Shown here piece by piece: positions 28,597 to 37,956 of a stretch of DNA of 64,000 nt. Each line of letters begins with the position of its first letter. Position 1 is the stretch's first letter. Below the pieces are notes generated by a model. That model made no database searches. It worked only from the letters and a program-made list of their open reading frames with translations, and was not told the DNA's origin. This DNA comes from Saccharopolyspora endophytica (GTDB lineage Bacteria; Actinomycetota; Actinomycetes; Mycobacteriales; Pseudonocardiaceae), in the NCBI RefSeq assembly GCF_018070075.1, contig NZ_JAGPXE010000005.1, positions 310,001-374,000 of the forward strand, in the 5' to 3' direction. The position numbers were made by a program, and so were the translations under genes.

Positions 28597-29571
28597 ATGT
28601 CGCCGCGTCGCCACCGAGGCATGCTGCTGCTCTTCGCGTGCTGGGTGCTGCTCGCCGGGTGCACCGCGCAGAATCCCGCTCCGACCGGCGAACCCCAGCA
28701 GGCCGACACGAGCGCGCGCACGATGCTCGGCGACATCCGCACCCTCGACCCGTGCACGCTGACGGATCCCGCCGCCCTGCAGCCCTACGGCGCGGTGTCG
28801 AACGCGGGCACGGTGTCGCTGGACTACTGCCTGCTGCACCTCAAGCCCGACGACGGCACGCTCATCCAGCTCGCGGTCGGCGAACTCGTCGGCCCCGAGG
28901 CCATCGAGCCGGGGGACCCGGTCGTGCAGCACGGGTCCCTGCACATCTCCCAGAGCGCTCCCGCTCCCGGGCACTGCACCCGCCGCGTTCAGTTCGGTGA
29001 CGGTGTCTCGCTCCAGGTCAGCGCCGATCTGCTAAACGGTGATCCCGCCGCCGGGCTGTGCGGCATCGCCGACACCGGAGCGAAGGCCGCCGCCGACGCG
29101 GTTCAGCAGGGGCGCGCAGGGCACCGCGACTACCCGTCGAACTCGCTGGCGCTGCTCGACCCGTGCACCGTGCTGGACACCGCGGCGGTGAACCAGGTCC
29201 CGGGTTTGGAGGAGGCGCGGCCACGTCCCGGCATCGCCGGTCACCAGTGCGCCTGGGGAGAGCCGTCGGCCGATGCCCCGCGCGTGCAGTTGCAGCACAC
29301 CGCGGGTGAACCGCCCGAGCTCCTGCACGGTGCCGCCGTGGAGGAACCGGTGGACGGGCGTCGCACCGTGCTCAGCGTCGTGGGCGGTGATCCGCAGGTT
29401 CCCCTGTGCTCGGCGGAGACCGCCCACATCCCCTTCGGTGCCGTCGCCGGACAGGTCGAGGTCGCCCAGCTCGTCGTCGCGCTGCCCGGCATGACGGGTA
29501 CGGACGCGTGCGACTACGCCCGAGGACTTGCCCGATTGGCGTGGCCGAGCCTGCCGCCTGCGAATCCGTGA
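28597..29571 (+). CDS. Secreted lipoprotein of unknown function
   Basis: The 324-residue protein has a lipoprotein signal: basic start, hydrophobic MLLLFACWVL and lipobox LLAGC with the modified Cys near residue 22. The mature part holds two similar halves, each with a LDPCT motif (TLDPCTLTDPAAL and LLDPCTVLDTAAV) and further Cys residues. This resembles DUF3558-type actinobacterial lipoproteins. Its role is unknown. A TTG three bases upstream is an alternative start. TAGGCT at 28585-28590 is close enough for a short or absent leader. Confidence 0.78.
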   Translation: MSPRRHRGMLLLFACWVLLAGCTAQNPAPTGEPQQADTSARTMLGDIRTLDPCTLTDPAALQPYGAVSNAGTVSLDYCLLHLKPDDGTLIQLAVGELVGPEAIEPGDPVVQHGSLHISQSAPAPGHCTRRVQFGDGVSLQVSADLLNGDPAAGLCGIADTGAKAAADAVQQGRAGHRDYPSNSLALLDPCTVLDTAAVNQVPGLEEARPRPGIAGHQCAWGEPSADAPRVQLQHTAGEPPELLHGAAVEEPVDGRRTVLSVVGGDPQVPLCSAETAHIPFGAVAGQVEVAQLVVALPGMTGTDACDYARGLARLAWPSLPPANP

Positions 29572-29596
29572 GCACCGAACCGGTTACCGTTGTCGA

Positions 29597-29911
29597 GTGC
29601 CTCGACGCAACCGACAGCAGCGCCCGAAGGGGCTCCGCGCGGACACCAGTCACCGCGGAGCCGGCACCGCCTACGGGGCTTCCCGCGTCGAGCAGGGACC
29701 GGACGGCGACTGGATGGTGCGCACCGTTCCTGCTGCTCAGGCCACCAAGGTCTACCGCTGCCCGGGTTGCGACCACGAGATCCAGACGGGCATCGCGCAC
29801 GTCGTGGCCTGGCCCGAAGCCGAGCTCGGCGGTGTCGACGAGCGCAGGCACTGGCACACCGGCTGCTGGAAGGCACGCTCCCGTCGCGGCCCGACCCGCC
29901 GCTGGTCGTAG
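29597..29911 (+). CDS. Small protein with zinc-ribbon-like CxxC and His/Cys residues
   Basis: This 104-residue protein has a basic N-terminus (PRRNRQQRPKG), then VYRCPGCDHEIQTGIAHVV and later HWHTGCW, a pattern that could bind zinc. Similar short proteins are common in actinobacteria and often carry the uninformative label ATP/GTP-binding protein. Start at the GTG at 29597, 25 bases after the lipoprotein stop, so the two may be co-transcribed. Function unknown. Confidence 0.7.
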   Translation: MPRRNRQQRPKGLRADTSHRGAGTAYGASRVEQGPDGDWMVRTVPAAQATKVYRCPGCDHEIQTGIAHVVAWPEAELGGVDERRHWHTGCWKARSRRGPTRRWS

Positions 29912-29974
29912 CGCGCGCCACTGCTGCGCGGGTCACCACGAGCAGGCCACCCCTTCGTGGCAGGATCGAGGTCG

Positions 29975-30724
29975 ATGAGCACCGAGATCCGCGCCAACAC
30001 GATGCTGCCCGCCCGCCGGGAGCAGATCACCCTGCACACCGCTGACGGGCTGGAACTGATCGGGGAGCTCGCGCTTCCAGAGTCGGGGCAGCCGCGGGCC
30101 ACGCTGATCTGCCTGCACCCGCTGCCCACCCACGGCGGCATGATGGATTCGCACATCTACCGCAAGGCCGCGTTCCGGTTGCCGGCGCTGGCCGACATCG
30201 CGGTGCTGCGCTTCAACACCCGGGGCACCGCCAGCGAGGCGGGACGCAGCCAGGGCAGCTTCGACAACGGGGACTCCGAGCGCTTCGACGTCGCCGCGGC
30301 GCTCGAGTACGCCGAGTTCCACGACCTGCCCAACGTGTGGCTGGTCGGCTGGTCCTTCGGCACGGACCTGACCCTGGTGCACGGGCTGGACCCGCTGGTG
30401 GAGGGAGCGGTGCTGATCTCCCCGCCGCTGCGCTGGAGCACCGAGGACCACCTGCGCGCCTGGGGCGAATCGGGCAAAACCGTGCACGCCCTGATCCCCG
30501 AGTTCGACGACTACCTGCGCCCGCAGGAGGCCCGCGAGCGGTTCGCGCTCATCCCGCAGGCGAAGGTGACCGGCTTCGATGACACCAAGCACCTGTGGGT
30601 CGGCAAGGCGGAGGCGGCGCTGGACGCCATCGTGGAGACCATCGCCCCCGACGTCGCGACGCCGCTTCCCCGCACCTGGGACGGCCCGTCGGAGACCCGT
30701 CAGGTCACCATCGTCAACTCGTGA
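29975..30724 (+). CDS. Alpha/beta hydrolase
   Basis: The 249-residue protein has an alpha/beta hydrolase core. LICLHPLPTHGG supplies the oxyanion loop, GWSFGT the nucleophile Ser, PEFDDYL an acidic residue, and DDTKHLW the His. RFNTRGTASEAG resembles the xylan esterase and YfbB-like dienelactone hydrolase groups. Substrate unknown. The ATG at 29975 follows GATCGAGG. Confidence 0.8.
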   Translation: MSTEIRANTMLPARREQITLHTADGLELIGELALPESGQPRATLICLHPLPTHGGMMDSHIYRKAAFRLPALADIAVLRFNTRGTASEAGRSQGSFDNGDSERFDVAAALEYAEFHDLPNVWLVGWSFGTDLTLVHGLDPLVEGAVLISPPLRWSTEDHLRAWGESGKTVHALIPEFDDYLRPQEARERFALIPQAKVTGFDDTKHLWVGKAEAALDAIVETIAPDVATPLPRTWDGPSETRQVTIVNS

Positions 30725-30735
30725 CCCCGGCGGTG

Positions 30736-30762
30736 GGTGACAGGAAGGTTCCCATGCTCACG
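30736..30762 (+). repeat. GGAAGGTTCCC repeat between convergent genes
   Basis: GGTGACAGGAAGGTTCCC then ATGCTCACG. The stop codon of the minus-strand acetyltransferase (30758-30760) lies in its right flank, and the hydrolase stop is 12 bases to the left. Confidence 0.85.
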
Positions 30763-31279
30763 CCAGGGGAGCCGTAGACCGGTACAGGACCTCCGGGACG
30801 CCTTCGTGGACGCGTTCCAGCACCCGCTCGAAGCCGAGCTTCTCGGCGACCCGGACCGCTGGAGCGTTGTGCGCGGCGGTGGCGATGACGACGGGGTGGT
30901 CGGGGCGGTTGCGATGCGCCCACCGCATGGCGGCGTGCCCCATCTCCGACGCGTAGCCGTGGCCCCACGCGGCCGGGAGGAACCGGAAGTACAGGTTGAG
31001 GACGTTCTCGCCCTCGTCGACCGAGTGCCGGAGACCGCCGAACCCCAGGACCGTGCCGGTGTCGGCGGCCAGAACCGTCCAGTAGCCGACGCCGCGGGTG
31101 TCCCAGTCGAGTTGGAAGCGCTCCAGCAGCCGCAGCGACTCGTCCCGGTCGCGTCGGCCGAATCCGGACAGCGCGTGCGTCTCCGCGCTGGTGTGCACCT
31201 CGACGAAGGCTTCGGTGTCGGCGGGCAGCGGGCGACGCAGCAGCAGTCGCCGGGTTCGGATCTCCGAAGGGTCGGCCAC
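30758..31279 (-). CDS. GNAT family N-acetyltransferase, RimJ type
   Basis: The 173-residue protein has the RimJ/RimL form of the GNAT fold: RTRRLLLRRPLPADTEAF at the start, FRFLPAAWGHGYASEMG as the acetyl-CoA loop, and APAVRVAEKLGFERVLE at the end. It may acetylate a ribosomal protein or another N-terminus or amine. Start at the GTG at 31279. The frame runs on upstream without family similarity. It is divergent from the next hydrolase. Confidence 0.82.
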   Translation of the reverse strand: MADPSEIRTRRLLLRRPLPADTEAFVEVHTSAETHALSGFGRRDRDESLRLLERFQLDWDTRGVGYWTVLAADTGTVLGFGGLRHSVDEGENVLNLYFRFLPAAWGHGYASEMGHAAMRWAHRNRPDHPVVIATAAHNAPAVRVAEKLGFERVLERVHEGVPEVLYRSTAPLA

Positions 31280-31344
31280 CCCACGCACGCTATCGGGGGC
31301 CGCAGCGGTCCGGCAGCCGAATTTCCAGGTTCGCGTGCGCGGTG

Positions 31345-31427
31345 GTGACAGGAAGGTTCCCATGCCCGCACCCGGCCTGTTGCGTGCTGCGGGTGGGGCG
31401 GGTCCGGCAGGATGGTTCCCGTGCACT
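31345..31427 (+). repeat. GGAAGGTTCCC repeat and a degenerate copy at a gene start
   Basis: A good copy lies at 31345-31369 (GTGACAGGAAGGTTCCC then ATGCCCGC). A second, GGCAGGATGGTTCCCGTGC at 31407-31425, differs from it by one base in the core (T for A), and the next hydrolase starts within it. Confidence 0.7.
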
Positions 31428-32239
31428 ACATCGAATCCGGAGCAGGAACGCCCCTCGTGCTGCTGCACGCCTTCCCGGTGGATGCGCGCATGTGGAATCC
31501 GCTGCGCAGCCGGTTGGAGGAGCAGGCCCGGGTCATCACGCCCGATCAGCGCGGTTTGGGGGAGAGCTCCCTCGACGGGACCACGGCGCGGGGAATGATC
31601 GAACCAGCGGCGGCGCCGCTGACGGTCGATCGCCCCAGCGTCGACGTCGCCGCCGCCGACGTGCTGGAGCTGCTCGACCAGCTGGAGCTGCCGCGCGTGG
31701 TGCTGGGCGGTTGTTCGATGGGTGGCTACGTGGCCATGGCGGTGCTGCGGGCGGCGCCGCAGCGGGTCGCCGGCCTTCTGCTGGTGGACACCAAGGCTCC
31801 CGCCGACACCGATGAGCAGCGCACCAACCGGCTCAACGTCGCCTCCCGCGCCGAGAAGGAGGGCACCGGTGGCTGGCTCGCCGAGAACATGCTGCCGAAC
31901 CTGCTGGGTTCGGCCACGCGCGAGAAGCGCCCGGAGGTTGTGGGGGACCTCCGGGCGCTGATCGAAGCACAACCCGCCGATGGTGTGGCGTGGGCTCAGC
32001 GGGCGATGGCGGCCAGACCCGACAGCGTCGAGGCGCTGCGCGCCTTCGACGGGCCCGCGATGGTCGCCGTCGGTGCCGAGGACACCATCACCCCGCCCGC
32101 AGCGGCCCGTGAGATGGCCGATGCGTTGCCACGCGGGGAGCTCGTCGAGCTGGCCGGTTCAGGGCATCTGCCGTCGTTGGAGGCGCCGGACGCCTTGGCC
32201 GACGCGGTGAGGCCCTGGTTGGCCGGCATCGACGTGTGA
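31421..32239 (+). CDS. Alpha/beta hydrolase
   Basis: The 272-residue protein resembles 3-oxoadipate enol-lactonase and similar hydrolases. It shows LVLLHAFPVDARMW, RGLGESS, the nucleophile elbow GGCSMGGY, VGAEDTITP and GSGHLPSLE. The substrate is not clear. I chose the GTG at 31421, five bases after AGGATGG; an ATG at 31412 is in frame but has its purine run directly against it. Both starts lie in a degenerate copy of the dispersed repeat. Confidence 0.82.
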   Translation: MHYIESGAGTPLVLLHAFPVDARMWNPLRSRLEEQARVITPDQRGLGESSLDGTTARGMIEPAAAPLTVDRPSVDVAAADVLELLDQLELPRVVLGGCSMGGYVAMAVLRAAPQRVAGLLLVDTKAPADTDEQRTNRLNVASRAEKEGTGGWLAENMLPNLLGSATREKRPEVVGDLRALIEAQPADGVAWAQRAMAARPDSVEALRAFDGPAMVAVGAEDTITPPAAAREMADALPRGELVELAGSGHLPSLEAPDALADAVRPWLAGIDV

Positions 32240-32243
32240 GCCG

Positions 32244-32411
32244 CTACCCGTCCTCGCCGGTGTCCTCGTCGGTGGTGCGTTTCGCGGTCTCCGGCTCGTG
32301 CTCGTCTCGCCGGAAACGCTCCGCGGTTTCGCTGGGCAGCACGAAGTACCTGCCCGAGTCGCGTTGACCGCGTGCGCGGGCGTTCTCCCTGCCTGGGTCG
32401 CTGTCCGCCAT
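32244..32411 (-). CDS. Small charged protein of 55 residues
   Basis: This short gene starts at an ATG at 32411 preceded by AGGAGAGGACCGATCCA, a good ribosome-binding site. The protein is hydrophilic: RENARARGQRDSGRYFVLP then an acidic tail ending TTDEDTGEDG. I do not recognise it. The phrase GRYFVLPSETAERF is its only ordered-looking part. It lies 105 bases downstream of the coiled-coil gene on the same strand and ends four bases after the convergent hydrolase stop. Confidence 0.6.
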   Translation of the reverse strand: MADSDPGRENARARGQRDSGRYFVLPSETAERFRRDEHEPETAKRTTDEDTGEDG

Positions 32412-32516
32412 TGGATCGGTCCTCTCCTGGTGCGCCGGCTCGCGGCCGACCTCGTCAAAAGAGACACCTCTGCCCGTGAACGATGACGCGGAGGCTGCTG
32501 ACCAGCGCCGATGCGA

Positions 32517-34076
32517 TCAGCGTTGCTGGTTGGCGTCCACCCGGGCGGCGTTCTGCGGGCGCTGCTCGGACTGCTGCTCGCCGGGCACCGGGAGCTGGAT
32601 CCGGCGGGTCGGCTCGTCCGTCGAGACCTGCTTGCGCTGGATCTTGTCCGTCGGCTCGTCCGCGGACTGCGAGCTGCCGCGTTCCTGCCCCGGCGTGCGC
32701 TTGGGCAGCCCCGAGCCGGTGACGGCCTGCTCGGCGGGCCGCGAGTTGTTCTTGTGGATCTCGCCGGTTTCGCGACCGTCGCGGGCGATGGCCTCCTCGG
32801 CGTCCTTGCGCGCCTGCTCGCGGGCCTCCACCGCGGCCTTGCGCAGCTTCTCCTCCTCGGCGTCCTCGAGGTCGAGGCGCTCCAGCAGCGGCGTGGTCTG
32901 GCCGAGCAGCTCAGCGGCGTCCCGCAGCTTCTTGGCGACGGTGTCGCGCAGCTCGGTGAGCGAGTGCACGTGCTCGTCGGCCTGGGCGAGCCGGCGCTGC
33001 ACTTCCTCGGTGGTCGCCCCGAGCCTGCGCTGCGCGTCCGCGCGGGTGGCGGTGACCAGGCGCTTGGCCTCGCGGGTGGCGACGTCGATGCGGCGGGTGG
33101 CTTCTTCGGTGCACTCGCGGATCATCCGCTCGGACTTCTCGCCGGCCTCGTGGACGAGCCGTTCCGATTCCTGCTTGGCCTCCTGCAGTCGCCGCTGCGC
33201 GGCTTCCTTGCTGGACGCCTCGCGCGCGTTGGCGGTCTCGGTGGATTCGCGTTCGAGCTTCTCGGCGGCCGCGGTGGACTCGCGCTCGAGCTTCTCGGCC
33301 TTGGCCGTGGCGTCGCTGACCAGGGTGTTCGCCTGGTCGGTGGCTTCCTGGACGCGGCGGTGGGCCTCGTTGGTGCCCTCGCGCAGCCTGCGGTTGGCCT
33401 CTTCGGTGGCTTCCCGGACGCGGCGTTCGGCCTCGGACTTGCTGGTGGCCTCCTGCTCGGCGAGGGTCCGCATGGCCTCGGTGCGGCGGGCCGACATCGC
33501 GATCTCGAAGTCCTCTTCCACCTGGGTGCGGTGGGCTTCGGACTCCTCGTCGGCGCGCTTGCGGTTCTCCTCGGCTTCGCGGGTGATGCGCTCGGCCTCG
33601 GTCTTGGCGCCGTCCATCAGCGAGCGGTGCTCGGTTTCCATCTCGCTGCGCCGGTGGTCGACCTCGCTGATCAGCCGCTCGTAGCGGGTGCGCAGGTTGA
33701 CGGCCTCGGCTTCGGAGCGCGAGCGGATCTGCGCGGCGTCGGCCTCCGCGCGGGAGCGGATGTCGGCTGCTTCGTCCTGGGCCAGCCGGAGCATGCGCTG
33801 CAGGCGCTCGCTGAGGCCTTCGAGGGTTGTCGGCGGCTTGGCCAGCCGGTCGACCTGGCCGCGCAGGCTCTCGATCTCAGAACGGGCCGACTCGAGCTGC
33901 TTGGACAGATCGGCGGCCTGCGACACCGCGGCATCGCGATCCGAGGTGAGGATGCGGATGTCGGCGTCGAGGCGCTCTAGGTGCTCGTCGACCTGGGCAC
34001 GGTCGTAGCCGTTCTTACGAGCAAGATCGAATCCCGATCCCAGTGGCAGCAAATCGCGGTCGTCGGCAAGGCCCAT
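32517..34076 (-). CDS. DivIVA-like coiled-coil protein
   Basis: The 519-residue protein opens with LGSGFDLARKNGYDRAQVDEHLERL, the DivIVA/Wag31-type N-terminal domain that binds curved membrane. It continues as a very long charged coiled coil to about residue 430. Related actinobacterial proteins (Scy, FilP and other polar-growth scaffolds) organise hyphal tips. The C-terminal 70 residues are disordered and carry DEPTDKIQ and DEPTRRIQ, matching a motif in the hydrolase tail at 2751-4253. The ATG at 34076 starts the recognisable domain; the longer frame does not fit. Confidence 0.82.
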   Translation of the reverse strand: MGLADDRDLLPLGSGFDLARKNGYDRAQVDEHLERLDADIRILTSDRDAAVSQAADLSKQLESARSEIESLRGQVDRLAKPPTTLEGLSERLQRMLRLAQDEAADIRSRAEADAAQIRSRSEAEAVNLRTRYERLISEVDHRRSEMETEHRSLMDGAKTEAERITREAEENRKRADEESEAHRTQVEEDFEIAMSARRTEAMRTLAEQEATSKSEAERRVREATEEANRRLREGTNEAHRRVQEATDQANTLVSDATAKAEKLERESTAAAEKLERESTETANAREASSKEAAQRRLQEAKQESERLVHEAGEKSERMIRECTEEATRRIDVATREAKRLVTATRADAQRRLGATTEEVQRRLAQADEHVHSLTELRDTVAKKLRDAAELLGQTTPLLERLDLEDAEEEKLRKAAVEAREQARKDAEEAIARDGRETGEIHKNNSRPAEQAVTGSGLPKRTPGQERGSSQSADEPTDKIQRKQVSTDEPTRRIQLPVPGEQQSEQRPQNAARVDANQQR

Positions 34077-34252
34077 GGCAACCAAGCTACCTGGAAGCGG
34101 ACGTTGTTGTGGGAGGTGCGCCTGGGTCTCGGGAGGATTTTGCTCACCTCGGTGAAGTCTCTCTCGTGGCAACGCGAAACCCTGTCTTGACCGGCTGGCC
34201 AACCAAGGATGAAGATGAAGTGGTCAAGTCGGACATAACGGAGGTGATCGAC

Positions 34253-34636
34253 GTGGCTGAACGGTCGAGCGCTTCGGCTTCGAAGCCGTGGATTCGCTGG
34301 CAGGACTGGGTCGGCGTGGTCTTGGGCGCCTACCTCATCCTCGGCACGATGTGGACGTCGACGAACGGCGGCGCGATGTCGGCGATGATCGTGCTGGGTG
34401 CGCTGCTGCTGATCGCGAGCGTGTGGTCGCTGGCGATGCCGGGATCGATGACCAGCGAGTACAGCCACATGCTGCTGGGCGTCCTGCTCTTCATCTCCCC
34501 GTGGGTCCTCGGCTACGCCGAGATGGTGGGCGCGGCGTGGACCTCGTGGATCGTCGGCGTGCTGGCGGTGGTCGTCGGTGCGGCGGCCTTGCCCGAAGCC
34601 AACGCGGCGCACCGCGGTGTGGCGGGGCAGCACTGA
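34253..34636 (+). CDS. SPW repeat membrane protein
   Basis: The 127-residue protein has four hydrophobic segments in two similar halves, each starting near a Trp motif (WIRWQDWVGVVLGAYLIL and FISPWVLGYAEMVGAAWTSW). This is the SPW repeat family, common in bacteria and of unknown function. The GTG at 34253 is preceded by GGAGGTGATCGAC, an almost perfect anti-16S match. It is divergent from the coiled-coil gene. Confidence 0.82.
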   Translation: MAERSSASASKPWIRWQDWVGVVLGAYLILGTMWTSTNGGAMSAMIVLGALLLIASVWSLAMPGSMTSEYSHMLLGVLLFISPWVLGYAEMVGAAWTSWIVGVLAVVVGAAALPEANAAHRGVAGQH

Positions 34637-34777
34637 TCCGGTCGAGCCGCTGGAGAGCCCGCACGCCGCGAACCTCCCGGGTGGGATGAGGAGGTCGCAC
34701 TCCTCCCGCGACGTGTCCGATTGGTGCGGGTTCGACAGCGGCGATGACCAGGCAGTGCTCGGTTGCGACAATCGCGC

Positions 34778-34800
34778 GGCCCGGCGGTAACGTCCGGGCC
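34778..34800 (+). promoter_or_regulatory. Candidate operator of the TetR gene
   Basis: GGCCCGG at 34778-34784 and CCGGGCC at 34794-34800 form a perfect 7-base dyad with a 9-base centre. A TAACGT (34788-34793) at its centre could be the -10, with TTGCGA at 34763-34768 as -35 (19-base spacer). The place and symmetry fit self-repression by the TetR protein encoded 42 bases downstream. Confidence 0.45.
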
Positions 34801-34841
34801 GCGCTCTCAAGTGTTGGTCCCGCCAGGAGGAGGTCGGGCAG

Positions 34842-35483
34842 ATGTCGAACGAGCTGGGCGAGAAGGCCCGTCGACGCCCGTCCACTTCGGATTCGGATGA
34901 CGATCGCGGCAGCAGTGCCAGGGAGCGCATCCTGACCGCCGCCGGCGAGCTGTTCGCCGAGCACGGTTTCAACGCCACCCCGACGTCCCGGATCGCCGAA
35001 CGCGCCGAGGTGCCCAAGGGGCTCATCCACTACTACTTCCGCCGCAAGCAGGACCTGCTGGCAGCGCTCGTGGAGCGGCTTCCCGAGGAGGAAGTGGAAT
35101 CCGAGGGCCTGGTCGTGCGCGGCGACGTCGCGGGCAGCCTGCGACGCCTGGTGGGCGAACTCGACGCACGACTCGAATCGTCGATGCTGCTCAGCCACCT
35201 GCTGTGGCGGGAGGCCGACACCCACGACGCGGTGCGGCAGGCCATGCAGCAGCGGTTCGGCGTGGTCGTCGAGCAGATCCGCCGGGTCATCGAACTGGCC
35301 CTGCCGCCCGGCTTGGCGGGGTGTGACGTCGATGCGGCCGCGGTGCTGCTCGCCCGCGTGATCAACCACCGCCACTCCGTCGCCCGCCACCGCACCGAGG
35401 ACGACGAGCTCGACCGCGAGATCGGCTTCATCGCCAGAGCGCTCGAACTGGGCGCCGGCTCGCGAGCCGTGAAACCCGCCTGA
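34842..35483 (+). CDS. TetR family transcriptional regulator
   Basis: The 213-residue protein has the TetR DNA-binding domain near residues 25-70: ARERILTAAGELFAEHGF, TPTSRIAERAEVPKGLIHYYF. The C-terminal ligand domain is not recognisable. A 15-residue acidic and polar N-terminal extension precedes it. The ATG at 34842 follows AGGAGGAGG. The penicillin acylase-like gene begins 72 bases downstream on the same strand and may be a target. Confidence 0.85.
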   Translation: MSNELGEKARRRPSTSDSDDDRGSSARERILTAAGELFAEHGFNATPTSRIAERAEVPKGLIHYYFRRKQDLLAALVERLPEEEVESEGLVVRGDVAGSLRRLVGELDARLESSMLLSHLLWREADTHDAVRQAMQQRFGVVVEQIRRVIELALPPGLAGCDVDAAAVLLARVINHRHSVARHRTEDDELDREIGFIARALELGAGSRAVKPA

Positions 35484-35555
35484 ACGAACCCGGCCTTGTG
35501 GCTGCGGTGTTCGCCGCGCTAGAAACTCCCGCAGGCGATCACCGCGGAGGTTGGG

Positions 35556-37936
35556 GTGGGCATTGGGCGCGTTCGGTTATCCCGTCGGCAAGGGCTCCTC
35601 GCCACCGGTCTCGGCATCGCGGGAGCAGGTGCGATGACATCGGTCGTCGACGCCTCGCCGGACCCGGCGACCTATCCGGTCACCGGGCTCAGCGACGACG
35701 TCGAGCTGATCGAGGACCGCTACGGGGTCCCGCACCTCTACGCCGACAGCGAGGACGACCTGTTCCTCGCGCAGGGCTTCAACGCGGCCAGGGAACGTCT
35801 CTTCCAGATCGACCTGTGGCGGCGACGCGGGCTGGGCCTGCTCTCCGAGGTCCTCGGCCCCGACTACGTCGAGCAGGATCGCGCCACCCGGCTGTTCCTC
35901 TACCGAGGCGACATGGACGCCGAGTGGACGCGCTACGCCGACGACGCGCAGCACATCGCCACCCAGTTCGCCCACGGCATCAACGCCTACCTCGACTGGC
36001 TCGACGCCCACCCCGAACGCATGCCCGAGGAGTTCGGCATCCTCGGCTACCGGCCGGCCCGCTGGGACCCGGCCGACGTGGTGCGCATCCGCAGCCACGG
36101 CCTGACCCGCAACCTGGAGAGCGAGGTCGAGCGAGCGCGGGTCGTGTGCGCCGCGGGCGTGGAAGCCGACCTGATCCGCCAAGGGCTGCAACCCGACCAC
36201 CGCACCGTCGTCCCGGACGGGTTCGACCCGTGCGCGCTTCCCGCCGACGTGCTCGAGGTCTTCGACCTGGCCACGCAGGACGTCGAGTTCAAGGAGAACT
36301 CCATCCGGCGCGTGCCGCGCGACGCGACCACCGAGGGCAGCAACAACTGGGTGGTGAGCGGGGAACGCACCGCGACCGGGCGTCCGCTGCTGGCCAACGA
36401 CCCGCACCGCGCCTACTCGGCTCCCTCGCTGCGCTACATCGCGCACCTGTCCGCGCCCGGCCTGGACGTGATCGGAGCCGGTGAGCCCGCCCTGCCGGGG
36501 ATCTCCATCGGGCACAACGGCACGGTCGCGTTCGGACTGACGATCTTCCCGATGGACCAGGAGGATCTCTACGTCTACCAACTCGACCCGGCTGATCCCA
36601 GCCGATACCGCTACGGCACCGGCTGGGAGGAGATGACGGTGCTGCGCGAAGAGGTCCCGGTGCGCGGTGAGGCCGGGCGAGAGGTGGAGCTGACCTTCAC
36701 GCGGCACGGCCCGGTCATCCACGTCGACCGGAAGCGCAACCTCGCCTACGCGGTGCGCACCGCCTGGCTGGAGCCCGGGATGTCGCCCTACTTCGGCAGC
36801 ATCGCCTACATGCGCGCCGAGAACTTCACCGAGTTCACCAAGGCCATGCGGAACTGGGGCGCCCCGACCGAGAACCAGGTCTACGCCGACGTGGAGGGCA
36901 ACATCGGGTGGGTTCCCGGTGGCCTGGCGCCCAAGCGGGTCGGCTACGACGGGTTGCTCCCCGTGCCCGGTGACGGCCGGTACGAGTGGGACGGCTTCTA
37001 CTCGGGGGACGATCTGCCGCGGGTGTTGAACCCGGACGAGGGCTTCATCGCCACGGCGAACCAGTTCAACCTCCCGCCCGAACACCAGCAGATGGGGCTC
37101 GGGTACGAGTGGACCAACCCGTTCCGGTACCAGCGGATCGTGGAAGTCCTCTCCCGGCAGCGCAAGCACACCATCCGTGACTCGGAGCTGCTGCAGACCG
37201 ACCAGCTGTCGATCCCCGCTCGGCGGATCCAGCCGCTGCTGTCCCGGTTGGACAGCGGCGACGCCGACCTGCGGCGCGCGTTGCGGATGTTGCGCGACTG
37301 GGACGCCGTGCTGGGAGCGGATTCCAACGCGGCCGCGCTGTTCGAGGTGTGGTTGTCCAAGCACCTCGGTCCCGGATTCGCGCGCGCCGCGGTGCCCAGG
37401 GCGGCCGAGCACATCGACACCGTCGACAACCTGGTCATGATCACCGAGCTGGAGAACCCGGGTCGTTGGCTGCCGGACGCGGCGGCCCGCGACCGGCTGC
37501 TCCTGGACACCCTGCGCGCGGCCTACGCCCAGGTGCGACAGCTGCTCGGCCGAGGGGAATCGAGTTGGCGGTGGGACGGCTGCACCACAGCCTCTTCGAG
37601 CACCCGGCCTCCGATGCGCTCGACCCGGTCCAGCGCGCCCGTTTCGACGTCGGACCGTTCCCGCGCGGTGGTTCCTCGGCGACGGTGAACCAGTCGTCCT
37701 ACCGCGTCAGCGACTTCCGCCAGACCAACGGCCCGTCGTTCCGGATGGTGCTCGACGTCGGCAACTGGGACTACTCGGTCGCGGTGAACACGCCGGGCCA
37801 GTCCGGGAACCCGTCCGACCCGCACTACCGGGACCTCGCGGAGAGCTGGCGGGACGGAACCTACTTCCCCCTGGCCTACAGCCGCGAAGCCGTCGAGGAG
37901 ATCGCCGAACGCCGAATCCTGCTGGTGCCGGCCTGA
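35556..37936 (+). pseudogene. Penicillin acylase family protein with a frameshift near the C-terminus
   Basis: The first frame (35556 to about 37575) encodes a Tat-type signal (SRRQGLLATGLGIAGAGA) and an Ntn hydrolase of the penicillin/cephalosporin acylase family. The autocatalytic cleavage site is TTEGSNNW with Ser262 as nucleophile. At about 37573-37575 a GGG run breaks the frame: the normal continuation GRLHHSLFEHPAS, GPFPRGGSSATVN and SPHYRDL-like region lie in the next frame to a stop at 37936. One extra G would restore a protein of about 793 residues. As given, the first frame ends at 37688 after about 38 unrelated residues. It may be a true mutation or a sequencing error. Family members cleave beta-lactam amides or acyl-homoserine lactones. 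Confidence 0.8.
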
Positions 37937-37956
37937 ACCTCCCGTAAGCGGCCGGG

